A stretch of 64,000 nucleotides of DNA from Hyphomicrobiales bacterium (GTDB lineage: Bacteria > Pseudomonadota > Alphaproteobacteria > Rhizobiales > Beijerinckiaceae): the NCBI GenBank assembly GCA_027489955.1, contig JAIXYZ010000013.1, forward strand, positions 1,116,001 through 1,180,000. Direction: 5' to 3'. Of this stretch, positions 9,173 to 20,640 are shown in pieces (the first letter of the stretch is position 1; every line of letters begins with the position of its first letter). The position numbers were made by a program, and so were the translations under genes. The notes under the pieces were generated by a model. The model was given only the letters and a program-made list of their open reading frames with translations. It made no database searches and was not told the origin of the DNA.

Positions 9173-9291
9173 CGTGCGGTTCCCTGCCCCGCACCGGCGC
9201 GGGCCTCCTATAGTGGACCGCGAGGCGGAACGAAGTGGTTGTCCGCTTCCGTCGCATTTGGCGACAATTGGCGGCACCTCACCCGCGCCCA

Positions 9292-9323
9292 CGAAAAAGG
9301 CCCGGGCGCTGCCGCCCGGGCCT
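9292..9323 (-). terminator. Intrinsic terminator of eno
   Basis: Read on the minus strand: AGGCCCGGGC, loop GGCAGC, GCCCGGGCCT, then TTTTTCGT. The 10-bp stem is perfect and starts about 30 bases after the eno stop codon. It separates eno from the GAF gene. Confidence 0.93.
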
Positions 9324-9353
9324 CGATGGTGGAACGCGTCCCGCCGGGTTGGA

Positions 9354-12311
<2,958 letters not shown>

Positions 12312-12315
<4 letters not shown>

Positions 12316-12695
12316 TCGCCGCGATTCTGGCGCTGCTGGCCTGTCAGCTCGCCGGCGAGGCTGTGGCGCGATTTGCCGGCCTGCCCGTGCCGGGGCCGGT
12401 CATCGGGCTGGTGCTCCTGTTCGCGCTTCTCGCGCTGCGTGGCCGCCTCCGTCCCGCGGCGGCGGATGTCGAGGCAACGCCCCTCGGCACGGTGAGCGGC
12501 GTCCTGCTGACCAACCTGTCACTCCTCTTCGTCCCCGCCGGCACGGGCATCGTCCGTCATGCCGGCACCATCGTCGAGAACGGCACAGGCCTTGTCGTCG
12601 CTCTCATCGTCTCCACCGCCCTGACGCTTTCGGTGACCGCCCTCGTCTTCCGCGCCGTCGCGCGCCGCACCGACCGGCGGGAGGGCACCTCGTGA
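12312..12695 (+). CDS. CidA/LrgA family membrane protein
   Basis: 127 residues, four predicted membrane helices, starting VIAAILALLACQLAGEAVARFAGLPVPGPVIGLVLLF with the family's PVPGPVIGL motif. NLSLLFVPAGTGIV is the second LrgA hallmark. CidA/LrgA proteins are holin-like and, with LrgB partners, affect autolysis or transport of small metabolites such as pyruvate in other bacteria. The GTG start overlaps the preceding stop (GTGA), and its own stop overlaps the GTG of the LrgB gene in the same way, so the three genes are translationally coupled. Confidence 0.93.
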
Positions 12696-13408
12696 TCGCA
12701 GCCGACACCCTCTGGGTCTATCTCGCCGCCAGCCCGCTCCTGTGGCTGACGGTGACCCTTGCTGCCTATGTCGCCGCAGACAGGCTCAGCGCAGCGCTCG
12801 GCCGCCATCCGCTGGCCAATCCGGTCCTGATCGCGGTCGCCATCGTCGCCGCCCTTCTGTCCGCCAGCGGGACGCCCTTCGAAACCTATTTCGAAGGCGC
12901 GCAATTCGTACACTTCCTGCTCGGGCCGGCGACGGTCGCGCTCGCGGTGCCGCTCTACCGGCACTGGCCTGACGTGCGCCGCGCGGCGCTGCCGATCCTG
13001 GCCGCGCTGCTCGCCGGAGGCATCGTGGCCGTCGTTTCGGCGGTTGCGGTCGCCTTCGCCTTCGGCGCGCCCTGGCCGGTCCTCGTCGCGCTGGCGCCGA
13101 AATCCGTCACCGCGGCGATCGCCATGGGCATCGCCCGCGAACTCGGCGGCGAACCGTCCCTCACCGCGACCCTCGTCATCGCGACCGGCATCATCGGCGC
13201 CATCCTCGTGACGCCGCTGATGAACGCGCTGCGCATCGCCGATCCCCGCGCCCGCGGCTTCGCCGCCGGGCTCGCCTCCCACGGCATCGGCACGGCCCGC
13301 GCCTTTCAGGTCCACCCGCTGTCGGGCATCTTCGCCGGCATCGCCATGGGCTTGAACGGGCTGCTGACCGCGCTCATCGTGCCGCTCGTCCTGCGTGTCT
13401 TCGGATAG
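12692..13408 (+). CDS. LrgB family membrane protein
   Basis: 238 residues, about seven hydrophobic helices. LrgB hallmarks include YFEGAQFVHFLLGPATVALAVPLY, LAPKSVTAAIAMGIARELGG and SHGIGTARAF. It forms the second half of an LrgA-LrgB pair; the GTG start lies in a GTGA overlap with the LrgA stop. In plants the fused LrgAB protein moves glycolate/glycerate and in Bacilli PftAB moves pyruvate, so metabolite transport is as likely as a holin/antiholin role. It ends 8 bases before the exonuclease III gene. Confidence 0.94.
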   Translation: MIAADTLWVYLAASPLLWLTVTLAAYVAADRLSAALGRHPLANPVLIAVAIVAALLSASGTPFETYFEGAQFVHFLLGPATVALAVPLYRHWPDVRRAALPILAALLAGGIVAVVSAVAVAFAFGAPWPVLVALAPKSVTAAIAMGIARELGGEPSLTATLVIATGIIGAILVTPLMNALRIADPRARGFAAGLASHGIGTARAFQVHPLSGIFAGIAMGLNGLLTALIVPLVLRVFG

Positions 13409-13416
13409 GAGTTCCC

Positions 13417-14205
13417 GTGCGCATCACCACCTGGAACGTGAACTCGGTCCGCCAGCGGCTGGAGCACCTGGTCGGCTTCCTGCGCGACGCCCGTCCCGAC
13501 GTCCTGTGCCTGCAGGAGATCAAGTGCGTGGACGAGGCCTTTCCCCGCGCCGAGGTGGAGGCGGAAGGCTATTCCGTCGCCGTCCACGGACAGAAGGGCT
13601 TCAACGGCGTCGCCATCCTGTCGCGGGGCAGCTTCCACGAGGAAGCCGTGTCGGGCCTGCCCGGCGGCCCGGAGGACGCACAGGCTCGCTACCTCGAGGG
13701 CATCGTGCCGGCCGGCAAGGGCGTGGCGCGCGTCGCCTCCATCTACCTGCCGAACGGCAATCCCATCGGCACGGAGAAGTTCGCCTACAAGCTCGCCTGG
13801 ATGGACCGGCTCATCGCCCATGCGCGCGGGCTGCTCGCCCACGAGGAACCGCTGATCCTCGCCGGGGACTACAATGTCATCCCCGAGCCGCGCGACGCCA
13901 AGGATGCGAAGGCCTGGCTCGGCGACGCGCTGTTCCAGCCGGAATCGCGCCAGAAATATCGGGAGCTGCTCGCGCTGGGCTTCACCGACGCCTTACGCGC
14001 CAGCAGCGACGCGGGCGACCTCTACACGTTCTGGGACTACCAGGCCGGCGCCTGGCAGCGGAACAACGGCATCCGCATCGACCATCTGCTCCTGTCGCCC
14101 CAGGCGGCCGACCGCCTTAGGGCCGTCGTCATCCACAAGGAGATGCGCGGCCTCGACAAGCCGTCGGACCACGTGCCCGTGTCGGTGGACCTGGACCTGC
14201 CCTGA
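13417..14205 (+). CDS. xth: Exodeoxyribonuclease III (AP endonuclease, XthA/ExoA family)
   Basis: DNA repair enzyme of the endonuclease/exonuclease/phosphatase fold that cuts at abasic sites and trims 3' ends. 262 residues from a GTG 8 bases after lrgB. Motifs: ITTWNVNSVRQRL, the metal-binding glutamate in LCLQEIKC, YLPNGNP, the catalytic AGDYNVIPEPRD, GIRIDHLLLS and the closing SDHVPV with the Asp-His pair. It is unrelated in role to the membrane genes before it but packed tightly with them. Confidence 0.96.
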   Translation: MRITTWNVNSVRQRLEHLVGFLRDARPDVLCLQEIKCVDEAFPRAEVEAEGYSVAVHGQKGFNGVAILSRGSFHEEAVSGLPGGPEDAQARYLEGIVPAGKGVARVASIYLPNGNPIGTEKFAYKLAWMDRLIAHARGLLAHEEPLILAGDYNVIPEPRDAKDAKAWLGDALFQPESRQKYRELLALGFTDALRASSDAGDLYTFWDYQAGAWQRNNGIRIDHLLLSPQAADRLRAVVIHKEMRGLDKPSDHVPVSVDLDLP

Positions 14206-14213
14206 CCCGGAGG

Positions 14214-14936
14214 TCAGGGCGCCGTCGAGTTGGAGCTGGACTGGGAGGACGACGAGCCCTCTGGGCTCGCGCCGCGCCCGTCCCGGTCCGCGCCGGTGCC
14301 GCCGAAGGCGGTCGTCACCTGGCAGATCGAGCCGCCGCTGCAGAACGGGTCGAACAGGGTGGCCGTCGGGCCGGGAGCAGGGCCGGAGACGCCGCCCCCG
14401 GCGCTGATCGAGATGATGTCGCCCGGACGGTTGACCGGAATGCACGCGCCGCCATTGGGGCAGGCGTCGATCGCGCCGTCCTTCAGCTGGGCGCGGGTGC
14501 CCGCGGCGGAGACCTCAAGGTCGAACACGGTGCCGCGCACGCCGATCGTCGCGTGGGGTGTCTTGATCTGGTAGGTCTGCGAACCGGAATTGCCGGACAC
14601 GAAGCGCAGCACGCCGCGGGTCGCGTTGACCACGACGGCCCCTGCCCCGCCGGTCGGCAGCGCGACGAACTGGTCTAGCGTCACCGCCGCATTCGGCCCC
14701 AGCGAGATGTTCGTGTTGTCCTGCAGGGCCAGCCGCGCGCGGCTGTCGCGGGCGGTGGAAACCGTCTCGTTGCGGTACACGAAGGAGCCCTCGCCGATCC
14801 GGCGCGTCTCCACCTCCACCTTCCCCGTCACGTCGTTGACCGCGACGACGGCGCTGCCGACCGCCACCGACTGCGCGAAGGCCGCGCCGCACAACGCGAC
14901 GATCGCCAGACTGCCGAACGCAAGAACCCGCTTCAT
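14214..14936 (-). CDS. Secreted FecR-domain protein (first of two)
   Basis: 240 residues. A Sec signal peptide (MKRVLAFGSLAIVALCGAAFAQ) sends it to the periplasm. A FecR domain (PF04773) spans about 45-175, with the typical LALQDNTNISLGPNAAVTLDQFV, an RGVLRFVSGNSG segment and TPHATIGVRGTVFDLEV. A CPNGGAC cysteine pair follows, and the C-terminus is Gly/Ser-rich and low complexity. There is no membrane anchor or sigma-factor partner, unlike classical FecR, so this is the stand-alone secreted type. It is a paralogue of the FecR protein directly upstream on the same strand and lies next to a CHASE2 cyclase. Confidence 0.88.
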   Translation of the reverse strand: MKRVLAFGSLAIVALCGAAFAQSVAVGSAVVAVNDVTGKVEVETRRIGEGSFVYRNETVSTARDSRARLALQDNTNISLGPNAAVTLDQFVALPTGGAGAVVVNATRGVLRFVSGNSGSQTYQIKTPHATIGVRGTVFDLEVSAAGTRAQLKDGAIDACPNGGACIPVNRPGDIISISAGGGVSGPAPGPTATLFDPFCSGGSICQVTTAFGGTGADRDGRGASPEGSSSSQSSSNSTAP

Positions 14937-15011
14937 GACCCCAGACCCCGCTTGATGATCGGGCCGATGTGAGACAGCCCCTCCCGGTCCGTCAAGCGCG
15001 ATCCGCAGCCA

Positions 15012-15917
15012 TCAACCGCGGGGACGGCCGCCACCCCAGGAATTTCCGCCCGGCCCCCACGGTGTCCGGCCACCGCCGGGCTTTCCGCCCCAGCCCGGCC
15101 GTCCCGGGCGCATGCCCTGTTCGCCCGAGGGCCAACGGCCCGGTCCGGTCCAGATGCCGGGGCGGCGCGGCCCGCGCGGCGGCAGGTAGCCTCCGGGCGG
15201 AAGCCCCGTCGGCACGATGAAGTCAGGTCCATCGTCATACAGCGGCATGCGGCCGGGAGGCGGAAGCCGCGGCGGGCGCGCCGGCCGGGGCGCGGCGCAG
15301 GCATTGTCCTGATGGGTGCAGCGGTCGGCGAAGTCGAAGGCCTTGGGCCCGCCGGCGCGCGGCCCGGCGATGGACTTGTCGGACACCACGACCATGTGAC
15401 CCGGCACCGTCACGTCCTTGCAGCGCCGGCCGTCGCGGGTGCAGACATTGATCGCTCCCTCGCGCAGCACGACGATGGTCCGGCCCGGTTTCACCAGCAT
15501 GTCGAACACGGTTCCGCGCACGCCGACGATCGCCGTGGGACTGCGGATCGCATAGGACTGGGAAGGAGAGCGGCCCGACACCCACCGGAACGCCCCCTTG
15601 GTGGCGTTGACCGTGAATTCCCGCACGCCGCCCCGTTCCGGGTCGTAGACGAACCGGTCGAGCACCACGGAGGCCTGCGCGCCGAGCGAAAGATTGGTCT
15701 GGTCGAGGAAGACCAGCCTGGCCGCGCTCGCCGCCCCGGTCCGCACCAGCGCGTCCTGCGCGACGGGATCGCCCCGGGACAGAGCGGCCTGACGGCCGGC
15801 GAGCGTGCTCGTCACCGTCTTCTCGGCGAGCGTCACCTCCCCAATCCCGGGTCCTGCCGCGAAAGCGGGTGCGGCCAGGGCTGGCGCGAGGGCGATCAGG
15901 CAAGCAAGATGTCGCAT
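15012..15917 (-). CDS. Secreted FecR-domain protein with Pro/Gly-rich tail (second of two)
   Basis: 301 residues from MRHLACLIALAPALAAPAFA, a clear signal peptide; longer in-frame starts lack one. The FecR domain spans about 40-190 (LVFLDQTNLSLGAQASVVLDRFV, TKGAFRWVSGRSPSQSYAIR, AIVGVRGTVFDMLV) and is clearly related to that of the neighbouring 14214-14936 product, including the cysteine pair (CTRDGRRC). The last 100 residues are very rich in Pro, Gly and Arg. Its promoter region is shared, head to head, with the CHASE2 cyclase gene that starts 110 bases away, so the two are probably co-regulated. Confidence 0.88.
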   Translation of the reverse strand: MRHLACLIALAPALAAPAFAAGPGIGEVTLAEKTVTSTLAGRQAALSRGDPVAQDALVRTGAASAARLVFLDQTNLSLGAQASVVLDRFVYDPERGGVREFTVNATKGAFRWVSGRSPSQSYAIRSPTAIVGVRGTVFDMLVKPGRTIVVLREGAINVCTRDGRRCKDVTVPGHMVVVSDKSIAGPRAGGPKAFDFADRCTHQDNACAAPRPARPPRLPPPGRMPLYDDGPDFIVPTGLPPGGYLPPRGPRRPGIWTGPGRWPSGEQGMRPGRPGWGGKPGGGRTPWGPGGNSWGGGRPRG

Positions 15918-16026
15918 TGTGGCGTCTCCCGCGATGGCGCCACAGGACCATGGCGGCTCGGCGCTGGCGGTGCGCCACCTCACATGCGAGGACGGACGGC
16001 GGCAGGCCGGGATTCGGGGAGGCGGA

Positions 16027-18159
16027 ATGGGCTGGCGCAAGGATTCGCGGGGCGCGCTCGCGCTGTCGGCCGCTCTGGGCCTGGCGGTCTCGGCATTCGT
16101 GCTCGCCGATCCGTTCCCGCTGCGCGCACTCCGCGACCTCGTGTTCGACGGCTACCAGCGGGCCGCGCCGCGCGCCTACGATCCCGCCCTGCCCGTCCGC
16201 GTCATCGCCCTGGACGAGGCGTCCCTGTCCAAGGTCGGGCAGTGGCCCTGGTCGCGGCGCATCGTGGCCGATCTCGTCACGCGACTGCGGGAGGCCGGGG
16301 CGGCCACCATCGCCTTCGACGTCCTGTTCTCCGAGCCCGAGCGCGGCGGCGCCGCCCCCGGTCCGGACGGCCTGTCGGAGGCGGATGCGCTGCTGCGGGA
16401 CGCCATGGACGGCGGCCCGGTCGTGCTCGGTCAGGCGCTCGTGGAAGCGGGCGGCGAGCCGGCCGTGAAACCGGGCTTCGCGGTGGCGGGCGACGATCCC
16501 CAGCTCTTCGTGCCGCGGCTCGGGGGCTCCCTCACCCCGCTCGCGGGCCTGACGGACAAGGCGGCCGGGGTCGGCGCCCTGAACTGGATCCCGGACAGGG
16601 ACCTCATCGTCCGCCGCATCCCCACCCTGTACTCCGTCCACGGCAAGCTGGTGCCCAGCTACGCCGTGGAGGCCCTGCGGGTCGCCCAGGGCGCGGGCAG
16701 CCTCGTGGTCAAGTCGTCCAATGCCAGCGGCGAGAAAGCCGCCTTCGAGCGCCAGACGGGCATGGTCGCCCTGCGCGTCGGCCAGGTCACCGCCAGCACC
16801 GACGCGGGCGGGGCCATCCGCGTGCGCTACGCCGGCAGCCAGCCGGAGCGGCGCATCTCCGCAGCCTCGGTCCTCGACGGGACGTTCGACCGCGCCGCCG
16901 TGGACGGCGCCATCGTCCTCATCGGCGCCACCGCCGTCGCGCTGTCCGATATCCGGGCGACGCCGCTGGAGCCCGCCGTCCCGGGGATCGACATCCATGC
17001 GGAACTGATCGAGCACCTGATCTCCGGCTCGACCCTGACGCGGCCCGATTACGGGCCGGGACTGGAGGCGACGCTCGCGACCCTGGCGGCCTTGATCGTC
17101 GCCATCGCCGTCGCGGCGTTCTCGCCGGGCATCGCGGCCGCGTTCGGGCTCGCCGTCCTCCTGGCGGCCTTCGGCGGCTCGTTCCTCGCCTATTCGCGGG
17201 CCGAGCTGCTGGTCGACCCAATCGGCCCGGCCCTGTCGGCGATCGGCGCCTTCGCCATCGGCTCCACCGGCGCATTGCGCCGCTCGCGGCGCGAGCAGCG
17301 GGAGATCCGGGACGCCTTCGGCCGCTACGTCTCGCCCGCCGTGGTCGAGGCCCTCGCCGCCGATCCCTCGCGGCTGGCCCTCGGCGGGGAGATCCGGGAC
17401 ATCACGGTCCTGTTTTCCGACATACGCGGCTTCACCTCCCGGTCGGAGACCCTGTCCGCCGAGGAGGTCGTCGCCTTCCTCAACTCCGTGCACACGCCGC
17501 TGACGGAGGAGGTGCTGAAATCGGGCGGCACGCTCGACAAGTTCATCGGCGACGGGATGATGGCGTTCTGGAACGCGCCCCTCGACACGCCGGACCACGC
17601 CCGCAAGGCTGTCGACTGCGCCCTGGCCATGCAGGCCGTCATGCTGCGGCTCGAGGACGAGGCAAGGGCCCAGGCCGTCGCGGAAGGGCGTATCCACGTG
17701 CCCGTCGCCATCGGGCTTGGCATCCACACCGGCACCGCCTGCGTCGGTAACCTGGGCTCGGCCCGGCGGTTCGACTATTCCGCCGTCGGCGACACGGTGA
17801 ACACGGCCGCGCGCATCGAGCAGACGTCCAAGACGTACGGCGTGCCGATGATCCTCTCGGCGGAGGTGGCGGCCGCGGTGCCGGACCATGCCGTCTTCCC
17901 GTTCGACACGATCACGCTGCGCGGCCGCTCCCGCGGCACGCGGCTCTTCGCGCTTCATGGGGGGCCGGACGCGGTGGACGCGATGTTCCGCGAGTTCCGG
18001 GATGGCATGACCGCGCTGATGGCGGCTTTCGAGGCCGGCCGCGACGGCCTGGAGGACGAGGTCATGCGCCTTGCGGACATGCCGCCGGCCTATGCTTACC
18101 CGAAGCTCTTCGTGATGTACCGGGAGCGGCTGGCGGCGCGGGCCGCGGCGGCGTCCTGA
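16027..18159 (+). CDS. CHASE2-domain class III adenylate/guanylate cyclase
   Basis: 710 residues from an ATG behind GGGGAGGCGGA. A leading membrane helix (about 10-28) precedes an extracytoplasmic CHASE2 sensor (about 30-335; VIALDEASLSKVGQWPWSRR, TIAFDVLFSEPE). Three membrane helices (about 345-418) lead to a class III cyclase domain (about 455-650). Catalytic residues look intact: metal Asp in FSDIRGFT (near 464) and FIGDGMMAFW (near 508), and the VNTAARIE Asn/Arg pair; VGDTVN supplies the base-contacting region. It should make cAMP in response to a periplasmic signal. It faces two secreted FecR proteins, which makes them candidate partners. Confidence 0.93.
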   Translation: MGWRKDSRGALALSAALGLAVSAFVLADPFPLRALRDLVFDGYQRAAPRAYDPALPVRVIALDEASLSKVGQWPWSRRIVADLVTRLREAGAATIAFDVLFSEPERGGAAPGPDGLSEADALLRDAMDGGPVVLGQALVEAGGEPAVKPGFAVAGDDPQLFVPRLGGSLTPLAGLTDKAAGVGALNWIPDRDLIVRRIPTLYSVHGKLVPSYAVEALRVAQGAGSLVVKSSNASGEKAAFERQTGMVALRVGQVTASTDAGGAIRVRYAGSQPERRISAASVLDGTFDRAAVDGAIVLIGATAVALSDIRATPLEPAVPGIDIHAELIEHLISGSTLTRPDYGPGLEATLATLAALIVAIAVAAFSPGIAAAFGLAVLLAAFGGSFLAYSRAELLVDPIGPALSAIGAFAIGSTGALRRSRREQREIRDAFGRYVSPAVVEALAADPSRLALGGEIRDITVLFSDIRGFTSRSETLSAEEVVAFLNSVHTPLTEEVLKSGGTLDKFIGDGMMAFWNAPLDTPDHARKAVDCALAMQAVMLRLEDEARAQAVAEGRIHVPVAIGLGIHTGTACVGNLGSARRFDYSAVGDTVNTAARIEQTSKTYGVPMILSAEVAAAVPDHAVFPFDTITLRGRSRGTRLFALHGGPDAVDAMFREFRDGMTALMAAFEAGRDGLEDEVMRLADMPPAYAYPKLFVMYRERLAARAAAAS

Positions 18160-18168
18160 CGCCGAGGG

Positions 18169-19095
18169 TCAGTTCCGGCGGCGGTTGTGCTGCTCGAGAT
18201 AGACGGCCGCCGCCTGCTGGTCGAGCTCGGTCGCCGAGGCCATCGCCTGGCTGTGCAGATCCACGATCCATGTGTCGCGGGAGGGATCGGCGCCTTCGCG
18301 GGCAAGGCCCAGCCACATGAGGCCGAGCGCCCGCTGGCGCGGCACGCCGTTGCCGGTCACCAGCATCTGGCCCAGCAGGGCCTGAGCGGGCACGTGCCCC
18401 TTCTCGGCGGCAAGGTTCAGCCAGCGCGCCGCGCGGCGCGGGTCCTTCTGCAGGCCCTTGCCGTCCAGCATCAGCCGGCCCAGCGAATATTGCGCGCCGG
18501 CATCGCCGAAATAGGACGCGGCGTAGTTGAACAATTCGATCGCCCGGGCGACGTCCTGCTTCACATACGTGCCGGGGATGCCGTCCATGAAATAGCCGCC
18601 GAGCGTGACGAACGCATTCGACACGAAGGCGGCGTTGGGCGTGCCCGGCGTCACATCGGCGTTGTCGTCGGCGACCTTCGAGAAATACTCGAACGCCTTG
18701 AGGTCGTCGTGGGCGACGCCGTCGCCTTCCGAGTACATGCGCCCGAGCTTCCAGAGCGCGCGGGGATGGCCCTTCGTGGCGGCGTATTCCAGCGCCCGCA
18801 CGGCAGCGACCTTGTCGCCGGCGCCGTAGCTGCGCATGCCCGTCATGAAGGCTTCGGTCTCGGACTTGAACACGAGCGGCGCGCCGGGCGCGACCGGGGC
18901 CGGCGCGGCGGACGGCGCCAGCGCCGACGCCTTGGGCAGCGCCTGGAGCGGCGCCAGCGGCGCGCTGACGATGACCGCATCCTGCGAAGGTGTGGACTGG
19001 GCGAAAGCGACGCCGGTAGCAAGCGACGAGAATGCGAGGATAGCGGCAGGAATCAGCGACCTGGCCGCCCCGCGAGGGGCCGCCATCGGTCGCAT
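18169..19095 (-). CDS. exoR: ExoR-like secreted Sel1-repeat protein (ChvG/ChvI regulator)
   Basis: 308 residues from MRPMAAPRGAARSLIP, which gives a proper signal peptide ending AFAQ; longer starts at 19188 or 19119 hide the signal. The mature part holds Sel1 repeats, with WKLGRMYSEGDGVAHDDLKAFEYFSKV, YSLGRLMLDGKGLQKDPRRAARWLNLAAEKGH and the ending RALGLMWLGLA. The order and spacing match ExoR of Rhizobium and Agrobacterium. ExoR is a periplasmic protein that binds the sensor kinase ChvG (ExoS) and holds down acid and succinoglycan responses. ChvG/ChvI are not in this window. The Sel1 call is certain, the ExoR identity likely. Confidence 0.85.
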   Translation of the reverse strand: MRPMAAPRGAARSLIPAAILAFSSLATGVAFAQSTPSQDAVIVSAPLAPLQALPKASALAPSAAPAPVAPGAPLVFKSETEAFMTGMRSYGAGDKVAAVRALEYAATKGHPRALWKLGRMYSEGDGVAHDDLKAFEYFSKVADDNADVTPGTPNAAFVSNAFVTLGGYFMDGIPGTYVKQDVARAIELFNYAASYFGDAGAQYSLGRLMLDGKGLQKDPRRAARWLNLAAEKGHVPAQALLGQMLVTGNGVPRQRALGLMWLGLAREGADPSRDTWIVDLHSQAMASATELDQQAAAVYLEQHNRRRN

Positions 19096-19518
19096 CGATT
19101 CTGTCCGCAGCAAATCCATTCCAGTTCCAGTCGCCCGCGGCCTCAAGAAGCCGGAAGGCGGCTTCGTCTCTGCCATGCGGATCGTCATTCAGGCAATCGG
19201 AGCAGGATCGGGGGCGACTGGCGGGTCGAACACCCGGCCCGGCCACCTCGCCTGTCCCAAAGCCTATGCTTTTCAGGCCCTTATTGAGACCGAGTGAAGC
19301 GGTGGCTTTATGGCGGGATCGCGGCGAATTCGGGCGGCGGCATCGGGGGCGCGACGAAGCTTTTGGGATGTGGCGCGCGGGCCACAGATCGCCCCGTGGC
19401 GCAGCCCGGAAGTGACGGTAGGGCAAGCGGATTCCGCCCCCTGCGCGAGGACGGGAAACCGTCCCTTAACCAAGCCGCTATAGGGTCGCGCCAGGCAAAT
19501 CGCGACAGGAGCATGGCG
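19096..19518. other. Intergenic region between exoR and a small membrane-protein gene
   Basis: About 420 bases with no convincing gene. The exoR-proximal part (to 19188) could be coding if an upstream start of exoR were used. The far end holds an AGGAG ribosome binding site (19507-19511) for the next gene and a TATAGG hexamer at 19479-19484 that could be a -10 box but has no good -35. Nothing else is recognised. Confidence 0.5.
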
Positions 19519-19770
19519 ATGGACGAGGGCGATTCCCGCGCCTACCGGCTGCTGATGGGCACCGCCAAGATCGTCGGCACCATCGCGGTCCTGTCCCTGT
19601 TCGCAGGCACCTACCTGGCCGACCGTCCGGATATCGTCGCCAGCATCGCCCCGCGGGAGCGGGACGCGATCGCGGCGCTTTCCGCCGGGCGCGACCCGAT
19701 GGTCACCGGCTCGATCCGCAACCAGGCGCAGGTGACGCGGATCGACCCCTGTTTCGTCCCGTCCCGCTAG
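19519..19770 (+). CDS. Small single-pass membrane hypothetical protein
   Basis: 83 residues, not recognised by name. It starts MDEGDSRAYRLLMGTAKIVGTIAV, with one membrane helix at about 14-34 and an extracytoplasmic tail carrying one cysteine (DPCFVPSR at the end). The start is chosen because AGGAG lies 7 bases upstream; an ATG two codons earlier is only one base from that site. It is convergent with the alpha/beta hydrolase, whose stop lies 3 bases away. Clean RBS and codon use support a real gene; no function is visible. Confidence 0.68.
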   Translation: MDEGDSRAYRLLMGTAKIVGTIAVLSLFAGTYLADRPDIVASIAPRERDAIAALSAGRDPMVTGSIRNQAQVTRIDPCFVPSR

Positions 19771-19773
19771 GCC

Positions 19774-20481
19774 TCAGGCCGCCAGCCACGCGCCCAGCGC
19801 CGCGTTGACCGCGTCCGGGTCCTCCATCGTCGTCAGGTGCCCCGCGCCGGCGATGACCTGAAGCCGCGCGCCCGGGACGATCTCCGCCATCTCGCCCGCG
19901 ACCTCGGGCGGCGTGATGTCGTCGGCATCGCCGACCAGGACGAGCGTCGGCACGGCCACGCGCCGCAGGCTTGGCCGCGAATCCGCCCGGCCGATGATCG
20001 CCCTCTGCTGGCGGATGAATGCCTCCGCCCCCGTCTCGCGCATCATGGCGCGCACCCGCTGCTCCAGGTCCCGGTCCGACAGGCGCTGCGGCGCGACGAG
20101 CTTCTGCCAGAGGAAGACGTGCACGTCCTCGAACCGCCCGCCCTCGGCGAAGGCGATCAGCTTCTCCCGGCGCGCGACCGCATCCTCGCCATCGGGGCGC
20201 GCGCTTGTGTCCAGGAGAGCCAGCCGCGAGACCCGGTCCGGCGCCTGGCGCATGACCTCCATGGCGACGTAGCCGCCCATCGACAGGCCGGCGAGCCCGA
20301 AACGGCCTGGCGCCCGCGCCAGAAGCCTGCCGGCCATCGCAGGGATCGTGTCGTCGGCGCGATTGTCGGCCACGAGGACCTCACGATCGCCACCGAAGGC
20401 ATCGATCTGGGCCGCGAAAAGCTCTTGCGTGCAGTTGAGGCCGGGCACGAGGACCAGCGGTTCGTTGTTCTGTGTCGGCAT
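19774..20481 (-). CDS. Alpha/beta-fold hydrolase
   Basis: 235 residues from MPTQNNEPLVLVPGLNCTQELF. The nucleophile elbow GLSMGGYVAME (Ser near residue 86), an Asp in LVGDADDITPP and the late His in GAGHLTTMEDPDAV complete a normal catalytic triad. The closest look is to small esterases/lactonases of the MhpC/3-oxoadipate enol-lactonase group; the substrate cannot be read from sequence. It diverges from the helicase gene with a shared 160-base intergenic region. Confidence 0.87.
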   Translation of the reverse strand: MPTQNNEPLVLVPGLNCTQELFAAQIDAFGGDREVLVADNRADDTIPAMAGRLLARAPGRFGLAGLSMGGYVAMEVMRQAPDRVSRLALLDTSARPDGEDAVARREKLIAFAEGGRFEDVHVFLWQKLVAPQRLSDRDLEQRVRAMMRETGAEAFIRQQRAIIGRADSRPSLRRVAVPTLVLVGDADDITPPEVAGEMAEIVPGARLQVIAGAGHLTTMEDPDAVNAALGAWLAA

Positions 20482-20528
20482 CCGCGGCGCTCTGCACGTA
20501 TAAACGCGGCACAATTGCGGCGTTTTCG

Positions 20529-20556
20529 TTGACAATCGGGCATTTCATCCTATGTT
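20529..20556 (+). promoter_or_regulatory. Putative sigma-70 promoter for the DEAD-box helicase
   Basis: TTGACA at 20529-20534, a 16-base spacer, then TATGTT at 20551-20556. The -35 box is perfect and the -10 matches four of six positions. It lies about 85 bases before the helicase start, in the divergent region with the hydrolase gene. Confidence 0.6.
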
Positions 20557-20640
20557 CCGGCGCGCAAGACATGGCTTCTTCCGCGCGCGGCGCGGACCAT
20601 GTCGGACAGCGGTCCACGGATCGCGCCAACCGGACAGCGA

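Noticed and set aside
15235-17958. A 907-codon open frame on the minus strand under the CHASE2 cyclase
   Set aside because: Shadow of the cyclase and FecR genes: low-complexity Gly/Arg/Ala composition, no family motifs.
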